From the NCBI GenBank assembly GCA_031359995.1, contig JANMAT010000009.1, positions 1 to 64,000 on the forward strand: 64,000 bases of DNA, written 5' to 3'. Below the pieces are notes generated by a model. That model was not told the origin of the DNA and made no database searches. It saw only the letters and a program-made list of their open reading frames with translations. Source of the DNA: JANMAT01 sp031359995 (GTDB lineage Bacteria > Actinomycetota > Acidimicrobiia > Acidimicrobiales > Ilumatobacteraceae). Numbering within the stretch: position 1 is the first letter of the stretch; every line of letters starts with the position of its first letter. A program made the translations under genes and the position numbers. Positions 1-8,022 of the stretch are shown here, one piece after another.

Positions 1-296
1 TTCGTCGTGACACTCATGCCGAGCCGGTCGGCGATCGCCCGTACGGCATCGACGAGCACGCCGATCCCGCCTTCGCTGCGCCGCACGTAGTCAAGATCCT
101 CGCTGTAGCGCAGCGCCGGGTTGAGATGCAGCTTGTGGAGGCATGTGCCGCCTCTGAACATCAACTCGTTGCCGAGGTAGTCGTCGTTGGCGATCTCGAT
201 GATCAGCCGTGAGAGCACGAGGTCTTGCTCGACCTGATCGACCGTCGGCCAACCGACCGTGTTCCCCCACTCGGTGATGTACGCGGCGGGGATCAC
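1..296 (-). CDS. AbiEii-type nucleotidyltransferase toxin, partial (3' end outside window)
   Basis: Only the first ~98 codons are present; the gene runs off the left edge. The visible N-terminus carries the nucleotidyltransferase signature of AbiEii/AbiGii toxins: a Gly-Gly-Thr-x-Leu-x-Lys stretch followed by Leu-Arg-Tyr-Ser-Glu-Asp-Leu-Asp, the metal-binding Asp pair of the Pol-beta-like fold. The GTG start (294-296) overlaps the TGA stop of the AbiEi gene upstream, so the two are translationally coupled in the usual antitoxin-toxin order. In characterised type IV AbiE systems this enzyme is the toxin, giving growth arrest and abortive phage infection; that role is taken from the family. Confidence 0.85.
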   Translation of the reverse strand, partial: MIPAAYITEWGNTVGWPTVDQVEQDLVLSRLIIEIANDDYLGNELMFRGGTCLHKLHLNPALRYSEDLDYVRRSEGGIGVLVDAVRAIADRLGMSVTT

Positions 297-1126
297 AGAT
301 CGGGCTCGACGTCGGTGTTGACGACAACGTTCCAACGCTCGTTGAACGGACCGGCTCGTCGGCCGGCGGCTGCCAACGGCGTCGGCTTGAGACGGGCATG
401 GGCCACTTCGTAAAGCCGGGCAAGGTCGACCTCGGCTGCGATCTCCCCGGCGACTCGTTCGAGGAGCCACCCAGTGCGTTGGGACACGGCTGCCGGGTAG
501 TCCTTGGCGAGCTCGGCGAGGCGTTCAACGTCGAGCAGTCCGTCGCCGAGCAGTCCGCCCAGAACCGTCGCGATGTTCGACAGGCCACCGCCATGCTCGG
601 GGCTGCCCACGAGGTCGAGCACGGTGATCTCGGGAACAGAAACCTTCATGGTGCCGGTCGGAGTGTTGACCGTGGTGGTCGGGCGTATCGCGGTCTTTGC
701 CGAGGTGGTGAACTCGATGCTGACCCGGTCGAAGGTGCGGTCGTTCATACGGGCGTCGGTGATCACCTGAAAGACCTGGGGTCGTTGGTGAGCTGCGCCG
801 TGGACCTCGGCAGCGGACAGGAACCCGACGTAGTACTCGTGGTCGAGGTATCGCATCATCGGATCGATGAAGTGGCTCGCCGGTACTGCCCGCCACGACC
901 GGTATTCGGCGGGAATCGGTACGTACCCACCGCGAGTAGGGGAGAACATCCGACCGGCTCGTCGTAGGCGTGCGACGATGGGTGGAACCTGTTCCACCGG
1001 GATCGCGAGGGTCGCCGCGATTTCATCGGTGGTGATCCAGTGTCGGCCGTGGGAGATCAACCAGTCCGGCAGATCCCGCGGAACCGTTGATCTGCTCGTG
1101 TCGGCTGTCCGGGTGGTCCCTGCCAT
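293..1126 (-). CDS. AbiEi-type antitoxin / transcriptional repressor
   Basis: 277 aa. Residues ~20-80 form a winged-helix region (Trp-Ile-Thr-Thr-Asp-Glu-Ile-Ala, then a Gly-Gly-Tyr wing), and the rest matches the AbiEi C-terminal domain, with an 'FLSAAEVHGAA' segment and a 'VLDLVG' motif. AbiEi proteins neutralise the AbiEii toxin and repress their own promoter by binding inverted repeats. The gene overlaps the toxin start by four bases. The ATG at 1126 gives a normal family length. No clear inverted-repeat operator was seen in the short upstream region, which abuts an integrase remnant. Identification rests on family resemblance plus the partner gene. Confidence 0.85.
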   Translation of the reverse strand: MAGTTRTADTSRSTVPRDLPDWLISHGRHWITTDEIAATLAIPVEQVPPIVARLRRAGRMFSPTRGGYVPIPAEYRSWRAVPASHFIDPMMRYLDHEYYVGFLSAAEVHGAAHQRPQVFQVITDARMNDRTFDRVSIEFTTSAKTAIRPTTTVNTPTGTMKVSVPEITVLDLVGSPEHGGGLSNIATVLGGLLGDGLLDVERLAELAKDYPAAVSQRTGWLLERVAGEIAAEVDLARLYEVAHARLKPTPLAAAGRRAGPFNERWNVVVNTDVEPDL

Positions 1127-1188
1127 GTGCTCAGAATAGCCCGTGTCGCTATGTTAGATGCGTGATAGGCGCCCAGGGATGTGGCCAC

Positions 1189-1680
1189 CTATCCGAGGAT
1201 GGGGTCGATTCGTTGGTTGCCGATGTGTTCTTCGTCGTCGAGGGCGCCGACGTAGGTGGACACGAGTGTTTGTCGCTGTGCCCGAGGCGTCGGGCGGTCT
1301 CGCCGAGCGGCATCCCGGCTCGGAGCCAGGTCGTCGCTGCGGCGTGGCGGCAGTCGTAGACGCGTCTCGGTTTCTGGCCGACCGATTCGAGGGCACGGTG
1401 CCATGCCCGAGCCCAGTTCGACCCGCCGGGCATGGTGTCGTTGCGGGTTCGGAACAGCAGACGTTCGGGTGATGTGAGGTCGTTCTGCTCGATCCATTCG
1501 CGCAGCATCGCCACGAGCACCGGTGGGATCGGGACGCTGCGGGGCCCGGTCTTGGGTTCGCCGGGTTCATCGAAGGAGATGTCGGCTTCGGTGACCTCCA
1601 GCCGTCCCCACCCGTCGGTGGGCAGGACGGCTGATCGGACACGGAGCATGACGACCTCTGATGTTCGTAGACCGGCGACA
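1189..1680 (-). pseudogene. Tyrosine recombinase (phage-type integrase) remnant, 5'-truncated and frameshifted
   Basis: The minus strand encodes the catalytic half of a tyrosine integrase: 'AGLRTSEVVMLRV' (catalytic Arg region), then 'GPRSVPIPP', 'YDCRHAAATTWLRAG' (His-x-x-Arg region, here Arg-His) and 'ARRLGHSD'. Directly after 'LGHSDK' the reading frame shifts: the continuation 'TLVSTYVGALDDEEH' with the nucleophile Tyr lies in a different frame (stop 1189-1191), consistent with loss of one base near 1255-1265. The N-terminal arm-binding and core-binding domains are absent; homology ends at ~1675-1680, where the opposite-strand GNAT fragment begins. The gene is therefore dead and marks an old integration or recombination event. 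Confidence 0.8.
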
Positions 1681-1691
1681 GCGACCCGCTG

Positions 1692-2159
1692 GTGCGGCGA
1701 TTCGTGCAGGACGGCGAGCCGGTCACCCGCGACAACGCGGTCGAGATGATCGGGCACTGGTTGGGATACCACGAACGGTCCGACCTCTTCGGGTCTTGGG
1801 CGGCGATCGAGCGGGCGACCGGACGGTTCCTCGGTTGGTTCCACTTCCGGCCGGGCGACGGTCACGGCGACGACGAGCCCGAGCTCGGCTACCGCCTGAT
1901 CGCGTCGGCGTGGGGCACGGGGCTTGCGACCGAGGGATCGATCGCGCTGATCGACCGGGGCTTCTCGACGGGGCGCATACGCCGAGTGCTGGCCGAGACA
2001 GTGGCTGTCAACGTGGGTTCTCGGCGTGTGATGGAGAAGGCCGGCATGCGCCTCGTGCGCACGTTCCATGCCGAGTGGCCGGTACGCATCCCCGGCGACG
2101 AGCATGGCGACGTCGAGTACGCCATCAGCTCCCACGAGTGGCGGGCTGCCCGAGGTTGA
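1692..2159 (+). pseudogene. GNAT N-acetyltransferase, 5'-truncated
   Basis: About 155 aa of a RimJ/RimL-like GNAT domain remain: 'ELGYRLIASAWGTGLATEG' is the acetyl-CoA binding region (motif A) and 'VNVGSRRVMEKAGMRL' the following motif, ending in a normal C-terminus. Reading upstream in frame gives 'SDPLVRRFVQDGEP', matching the family's 'SDPEVMRFV' segment, but a TAG lies at 1668-1670, so roughly the first 40 residues normally present are missing. The break coincides with the end of the integrase homology on the other strand. The GTG at 1692 could still start a shortened protein, but it would lack the first strand and helix of the fold. Substrate unknown. Confidence 0.65.
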
Positions 2160-2399
2160 CGGGGCCGGATGCGAAACCGGATGCGAGACCGGCGAAAGGG
2201 GGCAGTTCTGGTAGTCGGGCTCGGGGTGGGAGACGAATCGGACGGCAGGAAGATCACATCGTGTCGCCGGCGACTCCCGCGATGGCGAACACGGCTCGCC
2301 GATCCGGAGCGTCGTCGGTACGCGGGTTCGCCGGACACGAGTGGGAGTGGGCTGGCCCGTGGCCGAGCGGGTGGGGGTTTGCTGGGCCGAGGTTGACGG

Positions 2400-2635
2400 T
2401 CAGTCGGTGGTCTCGAGACGCTCGATGGACTGGTCGGTGATCGTCGCGATCAGGTCGAAGTCCTGGTCGACATGCAACACGGTGAGGCGGGCGAGTTCTG
2501 CGGTCGCGGCGATGAGCAGATCCGGGGATCGATCGCCGGTGTGATGTGTTCGACGGGCATCGATGACACGGGGGGTTCGCCGAGCGTGCCGCTGTTGAGC
2601 GCCGACTTGTCGATGAGCCAGCGGGTCACCGCCAT
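2400..2635 (-). pseudogene. VapC-type PIN-domain toxin, decayed
   Basis: Pieces of a VapC toxin occur in order on the minus strand. 'MAVTRWLIDKSAL' is the N-terminus with the first catalytic Asp. 'PPVSSMPVEHITPAI' follows in the same frame after an abrupt gap. Then, in another frame, comes 'PDLLIAATAELARLTVLHVD' and the C-terminus ending at the TGA 2400-2402. About 60-70 of the usual ~130 residues are gone, including acidic residues of the PIN active site, and there is at least one frameshift. The start overlaps the VapB stop, as in intact vapBC pairs. This toxin should be inactive. The ~240 bases between this gene and the GNAT fragment hold nothing recognisable. Confidence 0.75.
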
Positions 2636-2868
2636 GCAGCTGCCATCACCTCAGGATCGCCCAGGTCGGCCGTACGCTCGGCGAAACGATTCAGATGGTC
2701 GCGTGTCACGGCCGGTCCTTGCTGTTCGGCGAGAACCCGGCGCAGATACTCGGCGCGTGTCACGCCGGCGCGTTGCGCGTTCGCGTCGAGGGCGGCGACA
2801 ACTTCGTCGGGCACGTCCCGAATGAGGATATCAGTGTGGAACCGGGCGAACGTTGCCGGACGGGGCAC
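2626..2868 (-). CDS. VapB-type ribbon-helix-helix antitoxin
   Basis: Up to 80 aa. The core 'ILIRDVPDEVVAALDANA' followed by 'AGVTRAEYLRRVLAEQ' is a typical ribbon-helix-helix (FitA/VapB-like) DNA-binding domain, with a C-terminal tail of the sort that wraps the PIN toxin. The GTG at 2866-2868 is the only convenient start upstream of the ribbon strand and lies just inside the end of the deaminase gene. The stop overlaps the vapC start. The antitoxin frame is intact although its toxin is broken. That is the tolerated direction of decay, since losing the antitoxin first would be lethal. Confidence 0.75.
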   Translation of the reverse strand: MPRPATFARFHTDILIRDVPDEVVAALDANAQRAGVTRAEYLRRVLAEQQGPAVTRDHLNRFAERTADLGDPEVMAAAWR

Positions 2869-2871
2869 TGG

Positions 2872-3924
2872 TCAGTCCGCCGCGGCGTAGTCCTCGATCT
2901 CGGCAAGGTAGCGCTGGCGGGTCCGGTCCGGCAGCCAGGCCACCTCGAACGCGTTCTTGGCCAGCTGCACCAGTTCGGCCCGGCCGAGGCCGGCGTGCTC
3001 GCCGAGGGCGACGTAGTTCTCGTTCAGGTAGCCCTGGAAGTACGCGGGGTCGTCGGAGTTCACCGTGACCTTCACGCCCTCGCGCAGCAGGCTCACCATC
3101 TCGGTGGCCTTCATGTCCTCGGTGACGAAGCGGTTCGACACGGGGCAGCACGTGAGGCCGATTCCCCTGGCCTTGGCCGCCGCCACCAACGCCGGGTTCT
3201 CGACGATGTTGGTGCCGTGGTCGATGCGGTCGACGCCGATGTCCTCGATGGCCTGGCGGATGTGCTCGATCGAGTTCTTCTGGTCGATGTCGCAGTGCAT
3301 CGTGAGCAGGAAGCCCTCCTTGCGGGCCCGGGCGAACACAGCGGCGAACTTCGCCGGCGGGTTGTCGCGCTCGTCGGAGTCGAGCCCGACGCCCAGGATC
3401 CAGTCCTTGTACGGCAGGGCGTCCATCAGCGTGGCCATGGCGAAGTCGGCGGCCAGATCGCGCAGGAAGCACATGATCAGCGCCGACGACACGCCGAGCT
3501 GCGCCTCGGCGCTCACGACGGCGCGGCGCAGCCCGTTCATGATCGTGGGGAACGGCACCCCGCGCCCGGTGTGGGCCTGCGGATCGAAGAACATCTCGGC
3601 GTAGCGGATGTTCTGGCTGGCCGCCTTGGTGAGGTACGCGTAGGCGAGGTCGAAGAAGTCCTCCTCGGTCTGCAGCACGTTCATGGCCGGGTAGTAGATG
3701 GCCAGGAAGCTCGACAGCGAGTCGAACTCGTACGACGCGGTCACCTCCTCGACCGTCGTCTGGCCGATGTCGACGCGGTTGCGGGCCGCCAGCGCCAGCT
3801 TCAGGTCGGGCGCCAGGGTGCCCTCCAGGTGGACGTGCAGCTCGCACTTGGGCAGGCCGGCGACGAAGGCCGCCAGGTCGCTGCCGGCAGAGGAGGGGGA
3901 GGTGGCGTCGATCACACTGGTCAT
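2872..3924 (-). CDS. Adenosine deaminase family protein
   Basis: 350 aa, full length for the adenosine/adenine deaminase family (TIM-barrel metal-dependent hydrolase). Zn ligands are visible: 'ELHVHLEGTL' near residue 30, a His in 'TMHCDIDQKN', and the Asp pair in 'VNSDDPAYF'. 'RIDHGTNIVE' is the conserved active-site loop. The canonical His-Ala-Gly-Glu around the catalytic glutamate is replaced by His-Cys-Asp-Ile-Asp, so the substrate may not be adenosine itself. The family deaminates adenosine or adenine to inosine or hypoxanthine in the cytosol (purine salvage). It stands alone, with vapB downstream and an amidohydrolase gene upstream on the same strand, 87 bp away. Confidence 0.8.
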   Translation of the reverse strand: MTSVIDATSPSSAGSDLAAFVAGLPKCELHVHLEGTLAPDLKLALAARNRVDIGQTTVEEVTASYEFDSLSSFLAIYYPAMNVLQTEEDFFDLAYAYLTKAASQNIRYAEMFFDPQAHTGRGVPFPTIMNGLRRAVVSAEAQLGVSSALIMCFLRDLAADFAMATLMDALPYKDWILGVGLDSDERDNPPAKFAAVFARARKEGFLLTMHCDIDQKNSIEHIRQAIEDIGVDRIDHGTNIVENPALVAAAKARGIGLTCCPVSNRFVTEDMKATEMVSLLREGVKVTVNSDDPAYFQGYLNENYVALGEHAGLGRAELVQLAKNAFEVAWLPDRTRQRYLAEIEDYAAAD

Positions 3925-4011
3925 GGCGCCACCGTACGAAAGCGAGACGCCCGCGTCACGGGCTCGCCGTCACTTGTCCACCAGCGTTCACATTCCGGTC
4001 GGACGGCTGGG

Positions 4012-5190
4012 TCACACATCGATGCGGTAGAGCTCGGCCGCGTTGTCCTGCAGGATCATCTTCACCACCGTCGGATCCAGGTTGCCGAGGGCGTCGCGCA
4101 CCCGCTCGATGGCGTTGGGGTAGAGGCTCGTGGGGTGGGGGATGTCGGTCTCGAACATGATCCGGTTCGGGCCGATCTGCTCGATGGCGGAGGCGAGCGT
4201 GCGGTGCTCGAACCAGAAGCACCCGTAGAACTGGCGCCGGAAGTACTCGGACGGCTTCATCGAGAGGTGCTTCAGGTGTTCGGGCGCCGTCTCCCCGCAC
4301 TGGTAGTCGAGGGCGTCGAGCACGAACGGGATCCAGCCGATGCCGCTCTCCACCGAGACGAAGTTCAGCGCCGGGTAGCGCTCGGGCACGTCGCTGACGA
4401 GCAGGTTCACCATCCAGCGCAGCTGACCGAGGAAGATCGCCACGCCGCCGAGCGAGAGCTTCACGTCGCCCGTCCACGTCGTGTAGGGCACGCGGCCCGA
4501 CCAGTCGATATCGCCTTCGGACGCGCCGATGTGGAAGTTGACGGGCATGCGCAGCGCCTCGCACACCTCCCAGAACGGCCGCCAGTCGGACTGGGCGAAG
4601 TCGGGCATGCCCGAATCGTGCGGGTTCGAGCACATCACGATGCCCCTGGCGCCGGCGGCGTGCATGCGGTCGACCTCGGCCACGCAGGCGTCGATGTCCC
4701 ACCACGGCACCAACGCCATCGGCAGGATGCGTCCGCCGGAGCGGCGCTGCAGGTCGTTCATCCAGTCGTTGTAGATCTCGACGCAGGCGATGCGCAGGGC
4801 CCGGTCCTCGATGCGCAGGAAGTTCTGGTTCCCGAAGCCCCCGACGTTGGGGTAGACGATGTTGTGGCTCGTGCCCATCTCGTCCATGAGCGCGAGCCGG
4901 GCGTCGCAGTCGTACGAGGCGGGGTGGACCGTGTCGATGGCGTGCTTCAGGAAGCGGATGCCGAGCATCTTCTCGCCGGCCGGATCGATGGCGCTCACCG
5001 CCGAGTCGCCGGCGAGCGGGATGTCGCCGTTCACGACCCACTGGCGGCGTCCCTTCGTCTCCTTCACCTGCGGAACGAGGTCGCGATACTTCGCCGGCGC
5101 GAGCGACGTCCACAGGTCGTGTGGCTCGCTCCAGTGGGTGTCGGTGTCGATGATCTTGATCCCGGGAAAGATCGGGCTGGCTGCGGACAT
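4012..5190 (-). CDS. Amidohydrolase (metal-dependent TIM-barrel hydrolase, amidohydro_2 family)
   Basis: 392 aa. 'IIDTDTHWSEP' near the N-terminus corresponds to the metal-binding strand of the ACMSD-like amidohydrolase-2 family, and 'FETDIPHPTSLYP' near the C-terminus supplies the conserved Asp. Members are decarboxylases or hydrolases acting on aromatic breakdown products; this sequence does not allow a substrate to be named. The start at ATG 5190 gives the expected 'SPIFPGIKIIDTDTH' beginning; the longer upstream frame is non-coding. A second amidohydrolase gene follows at 5291 on the same strand, 100 bp upstream, so the two may be co-transcribed and act in one catabolic route. Confidence 0.8.
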   Translation of the reverse strand: MSAASPIFPGIKIIDTDTHWSEPHDLWTSLAPAKYRDLVPQVKETKGRRQWVVNGDIPLAGDSAVSAIDPAGEKMLGIRFLKHAIDTVHPASYDCDARLALMDEMGTSHNIVYPNVGGFGNQNFLRIEDRALRIACVEIYNDWMNDLQRRSGGRILPMALVPWWDIDACVAEVDRMHAAGARGIVMCSNPHDSGMPDFAQSDWRPFWEVCEALRMPVNFHIGASEGDIDWSGRVPYTTWTGDVKLSLGGVAIFLGQLRWMVNLLVSDVPERYPALNFVSVESGIGWIPFVLDALDYQCGETAPEHLKHLSMKPSEYFRRQFYGCFWFEHRTLASAIEQIGPNRIMFETDIPHPTSLYPNAIERVRDALGNLDPTVVKMILQDNAAELYRIDV

Positions 5191-5290
5191 GTCCACCACC
5201 CTCTCGCTTCGGGACGCCCCCCAGCGTCCGTCACCCGGGACCCTACCGTCATGGCGCACCGGTGCCGGACGCAGAGGGGTGTGGCGGACG

Positions 5291-6301
5291 TCAGCCGGCG
5301 ATGGTGGGCAGGCGGTAGGCGCGCGCCGCGGTGTCGTGGAACAGGTCGAGCTTCTCGGCCTCGGTGAAGCCGGCGGCCATGCGCTTGAAGGCGTTCCACA
5401 CCTCCACGTAGCCGAAGCAGGCCTTGTCGACGGGGAAGTTCGACTCGAACAGGCAGCGCGACGGGCCGAAGGTGTCGATGGCGAACCGGACCTCGGCGCC
5501 CCAGGCCGCGGCGATCTCCTCGGACGACGCCTTGTGGCCGCGCTTGTCCCACCGCTCGCCCGACAGCGGGCGGATGAGCGCGCCGATCTTGAGCACCACG
5601 TTCCCGCACCGCGCCAGCTCGGGCAGGTGCTGGCGCCACCACGCCCGCACCTCGTCGGCCCGACCGCGGTAGGGGCCACCGGCCACCGGGATGCACAGGT
5701 GGTTGGCCACGATGGTGACGTCGGGGCAGGCGCGCGCCACGTCGGTGAGCTCGGGGATCTGCGTGTGGTACACCATGGCGTCGAACGAGTGCCCGAGCTC
5801 GCCGAGCCGGCGGATGCCCCTGCGGAACGCGTCCTCGCCGAGCAGGCCGGGGCGGGCCGCGTTGTTGCCCATGGGGGCGGCGTCCCATGCCGTGCTGTGG
5901 CGGACACCGCGGAACCGGCCCCGACCGGCGGCGTCGAGCAGCATGAGCACGTCGTGCACCCGGTCGCCGAGCGAGAGGTCGGCATGGCCGACGATCGCCT
6001 CGATCTGCGGGCCCGACGTGGCCCCGTCGCGCTCGGCCGACGCGGCCACGAACTCGACCTCGCCCACGGGTCGAAGCTCGGCAGGACCGTGGGTGCGGTA
6101 CTCGGCGTGGCACTCGACGAAGACGGTGCGCTGCACGTTGTGACCGGTGGTCACGTCGGCGCGAAGGTCGTCGATCGTGTACGGCTCACCGGTGTGGCCC
6201 CGGTCGAGCCACAGGTGGTGGTGCGCGTCGCAGATCGGTAGGGCCGGCTCCAGGATGGCCTCGGTGGACCGGGCGTCGGCCGCGTTGGTGGGGTCCGTCA
6301 T
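5291..6301 (-). CDS. Amidohydrolase family protein (second of a pair)
   Basis: 336 aa. 'PICDAHHHLWLDRG' near residue 28 is the metal-binding His-x-His of the amidohydrolase-2/lactone-hydrolase (gluconolactonase-like, 2-pyrone-4,6-dicarboxylate hydrolase-like) group. 'FESNFPVDKACFGY' near the C-terminus gives the conserved acidic/Asp strand. The protein is a cytosolic TIM barrel without a signal peptide. It lies 100 bp upstream of the other amidohydrolase gene on the same strand, so a shared pathway is plausible. Family assignment is firm; substrate is unknown. Confidence 0.8.
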   Translation of the reverse strand: MTDPTNAADARSTEAILEPALPICDAHHHLWLDRGHTGEPYTIDDLRADVTTGHNVQRTVFVECHAEYRTHGPAELRPVGEVEFVAASAERDGATSGPQIEAIVGHADLSLGDRVHDVLMLLDAAGRGRFRGVRHSTAWDAAPMGNNAARPGLLGEDAFRRGIRRLGELGHSFDAMVYHTQIPELTDVARACPDVTIVANHLCIPVAGGPYRGRADEVRAWWRQHLPELARCGNVVLKIGALIRPLSGERWDKRGHKASSEEIAAAWGAEVRFAIDTFGPSRCLFESNFPVDKACFGYVEVWNAFKRMAAGFTEAEKLDLFHDTAARAYRLPTIAG

Positions 6302-6354
6302 CTCCGGACCGTAGCGCCGGGCCGATGATGGCCAGCACCCGACCCGGGACGCGA

Positions 6355-6406
6355 CAGAGGCCGCCGCTGCCAGGATTCCGGGGAAGCCTGCCGGCGACGG
6401 CCTCTG
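6355..6406. terminator. Candidate terminator downstream of the cold-shock gene
   Basis: A perfect 9-bp stem CAGAGGCCG / CGGCCTCTG encloses a 34-base, partly self-complementary loop, between the stop of the minus-strand cold-shock gene (6443) and the next minus-strand gene (start 6301). There is no T-run, as is usual for hairpins in such GC-rich genomes. Confidence 0.45.
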
Positions 6407-6442
6407 GAAAGAACTGCCCCCCGACGTGGGGGAGCGGGTCGA

Positions 6443-6643
6443 TCAGACGACGCGGACCTTCTGGGCCTCTTCGCCCTTGCGGCCGGGAGCGACCTCGAAC
6501 TCGACCTTGTCGCCTTCCTGCAACGACTTGTAGCCGCTGCCTTCGATGTTGGAGAAGTGGACGAACACGTCGTCTCCACCCTCGCGGGAGATGAAGCCGA
6601 AGCCCTTCTCAGCATTGAAGAACTTGACAGTGCCTGAAGCCAT
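6443..6643 (-). CDS. Cold-shock protein (CspA family)
   Basis: 66 aa, the standard length. It contains RNP1 ('GFGFISREG') and RNP2 ('DVFVHFSNI') nucleic-acid-binding motifs on a single OB fold. These proteins bind single-stranded RNA and DNA and melt mRNA secondary structure. ATG at 6643 is preceded by an A-rich stretch and GGAAA. The leader carries a strong hairpin at 6664-6681 close to the ribosome binding site, in keeping with structured leaders of csp genes. Single-gene transcript, with a candidate terminator 37 bp downstream. Confidence 0.95.
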   Translation of the reverse strand: MASGTVKFFNAEKGFGFISREGGDDVFVHFSNIEGSGYKSLQEGDKVEFEVAPGRKGEEAQKVRVV

Positions 6644-6663
6644 TGCAGGTTTCCTTTTTTGGA

Positions 6664-6681
6664 GAGCGCCACATGGCGCTC
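6664..6681 (-). promoter_or_regulatory. Leader hairpin of the cold-shock gene
   Basis: GAGCGCCA and TGGCGCTC form an 8-bp inverted repeat with only two bases between, about 20 bases before the csp start codon. In the transcript it is followed by an A-run and the GGAAA ribosome binding site. Its position suggests an effect on translation; this is an inference. Confidence 0.4.
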
Positions 6682-6814
6682 GACCGACAGGGTACTCGGC
6701 TCGCGTGCCCGCGCGGCACAGATGCCACCAACCTGACGCGCAATGTGCTCTGACCAGGTCTTCCGTCGCGGCATTCGGTCGGCTGTCGTCGCCGGAACGG
6801 GTACGGTCCGGTCC

Positions 6815-7240
6815 ATGAGCGTCACCGATCTCTCCGCCCTGGACGCATTCCTCGCCGAACCGCGCAACGCCGTCGTCATCGGCGTGCGCAAGGACGGCCG
6901 GCCTCACGCCACGCCGAACTGGTTCCTGTGGGAGGACGGTCGGTTCTACGTGTCGACCACCCGCAGCCGGGCCAAGTACCGCGTGTTCACCAGCGACGCG
7001 CGGTCCCAACTGGTGATCGACGACTCCACCGGGTTCCGCTACGTGATCGTGGAGGGGACCGCCGAGGTGTCCGAGGATCTCGAGGGCGGTCTGGGCCACT
7101 TCGAGCGGCTGCGGGCCAAGCACGGGCGCGGCGGCCAGAGCCGCGACGACCTGCGCGCCGAGATGGAGCGCGACGGCCGTGTGCTGCTGGTGATCACCCC
7201 GTCGAAGCCCCCGGCCGACTGGCTCACCATCGGCTTCTGA
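6815..7240 (+). CDS. PPOX-class (F420-dependent-type) flavin/deazaflavin oxidoreductase
   Basis: 141 aa split beta-barrel protein. It shows the 'GRPHATPNWFLWEDGRFYVS' strand pair and 'TTRSRAKYRVFTSD' cofactor loop typical of the PPOX-class F420-binding family. Members use F420 (or FMN) to reduce small molecules; the substrate cannot be told. ATG 6815 fits the start of the fold. It diverges from the cold-shock gene and converges with msrB, with a UUCG hairpin between the convergent ends. One of three PPOX-fold genes in the window. Confidence 0.8.
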   Translation: MSVTDLSALDAFLAEPRNAVVIGVRKDGRPHATPNWFLWEDGRFYVSTTRSRAKYRVFTSDARSQLVIDDSTGFRYVIVEGTAEVSEDLEGGLGHFERLRAKHGRGGQSRDDLRAEMERDGRVLLVITPSKPPADWLTIGF

Positions 7241-7347
7241 CCGGGCCGGGCGCCCAACCGACCGCCCGCACGATCTCGGTCGGCAAGGAGACACCAGGCG
7301 TCTTCAACTCGACCGAGCTCCTTGCCGCTGGCCTCAGCGCTTGCTCA

Positions 7348-7367
7348 CGCGCCGCTTCGGCGGCGTG
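7348..7367. terminator. UUCG-capped hairpin between convergent genes
   Basis: An 8-bp GC-rich stem (one G-T pair) capped by TTCG lies in the 203-bp gap between the convergent PPOX gene (ends 7240) and msrB (ends 7444). It is a probable bidirectional terminator without a T-run. Nothing else is recognisable in this gap. Confidence 0.5.
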
Positions 7368-7443
7368 GGCCGGCCGCCGAGGTGGCCGACCGCGCCACAC
7401 TCGAACGCCTCGGCCTGGGCCGAGGTAGCCGCGGTGACCGCCG

Positions 7444-7893
7444 TCAGGCGTCGTCGGTGGCGGGCTCCAGCGTGAGCGACACCGAGTTGATGCACCAACG
7501 CTCATCGGTGGGCACCGGGAAGCCCTCGCCCTGGAACACGTGGCCCAGGTGCGACCCGCACCGGGCGCACCGCGCCTCGACGCGGGGGTACCCGAGCAGG
7601 TCGTCGCGCAGCAGGACCACGGCGTCGCTTTCGGTGGGTGCGTAGAACGACGGCCACCCGCAGCCGGAATGGAACTTCGCCTCGCTGCGGAACAGCTCGG
7701 AGGTGCACGCCTTGCAGCGGTACACGCCTTCGGTCTCGGTGTCGGTGTACTCGCCGGTGCCGGCCCGTTCGGTGCCGGCGTGGCGGAGCACCTGGTACGA
7801 CAGCGGATCGAGGCGGCGCTTCAGCTCGGCCTCGTCGAGCTGCACGGGGTAGGGGGTGCCGTCGGGCCGGATCGGCGAGATGTCTCCACTCAT
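7444..7893 (-). CDS. msrB: Peptide-methionine (R)-S-oxide reductase MsrB
   Basis: 149 aa, normal for MsrB. It has the structural zinc site made of two Cys-x-x-Cys pairs ('CKAC' and 'CARC'), the 'SGCGWPSF' motif, 'GHVFQGEG', and the catalytic Cys in 'RWCINSVSL'. It repairs methionine-R-sulfoxide in oxidised proteins using thioredoxin. Cytosolic, no signal peptide. ATG 7893 is the natural start. Stand-alone gene, divergent from the ABC exporter at 8023. Confidence 0.95.
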   Translation of the reverse strand: MSGDISPIRPDGTPYPVQLDEAELKRRLDPLSYQVLRHAGTERAGTGEYTDTETEGVYRCKACTSELFRSEAKFHSGCGWPSFYAPTESDAVVLLRDDLLGYPRVEARCARCGSHLGHVFQGEGFPVPTDERWCINSVSLTLEPATDDA

Positions 7894-8022
7894 CGCTCCA
7901 TCATGCCCGACGCCGCGCCGGACCGGACACCGCTGTCACGCGAGGGTCAGACCCGGATGGCGCGCGACGCGGTCGGCGCAATCGGGCGGCACCGCCGCGG
8001 CTGCGTGCGTCATCCTGTCCCG

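Noticed and set aside
2695..5367. 890-codon plus-strand open frame
   Set aside because: It is antisense to the deaminase and amidohydrolase genes, is rich in Val, Arg, His and Gly with no domain, and arises from the GC-rich third codon positions of the real genes. Similar long shadows over other genes were left out for the same reason.
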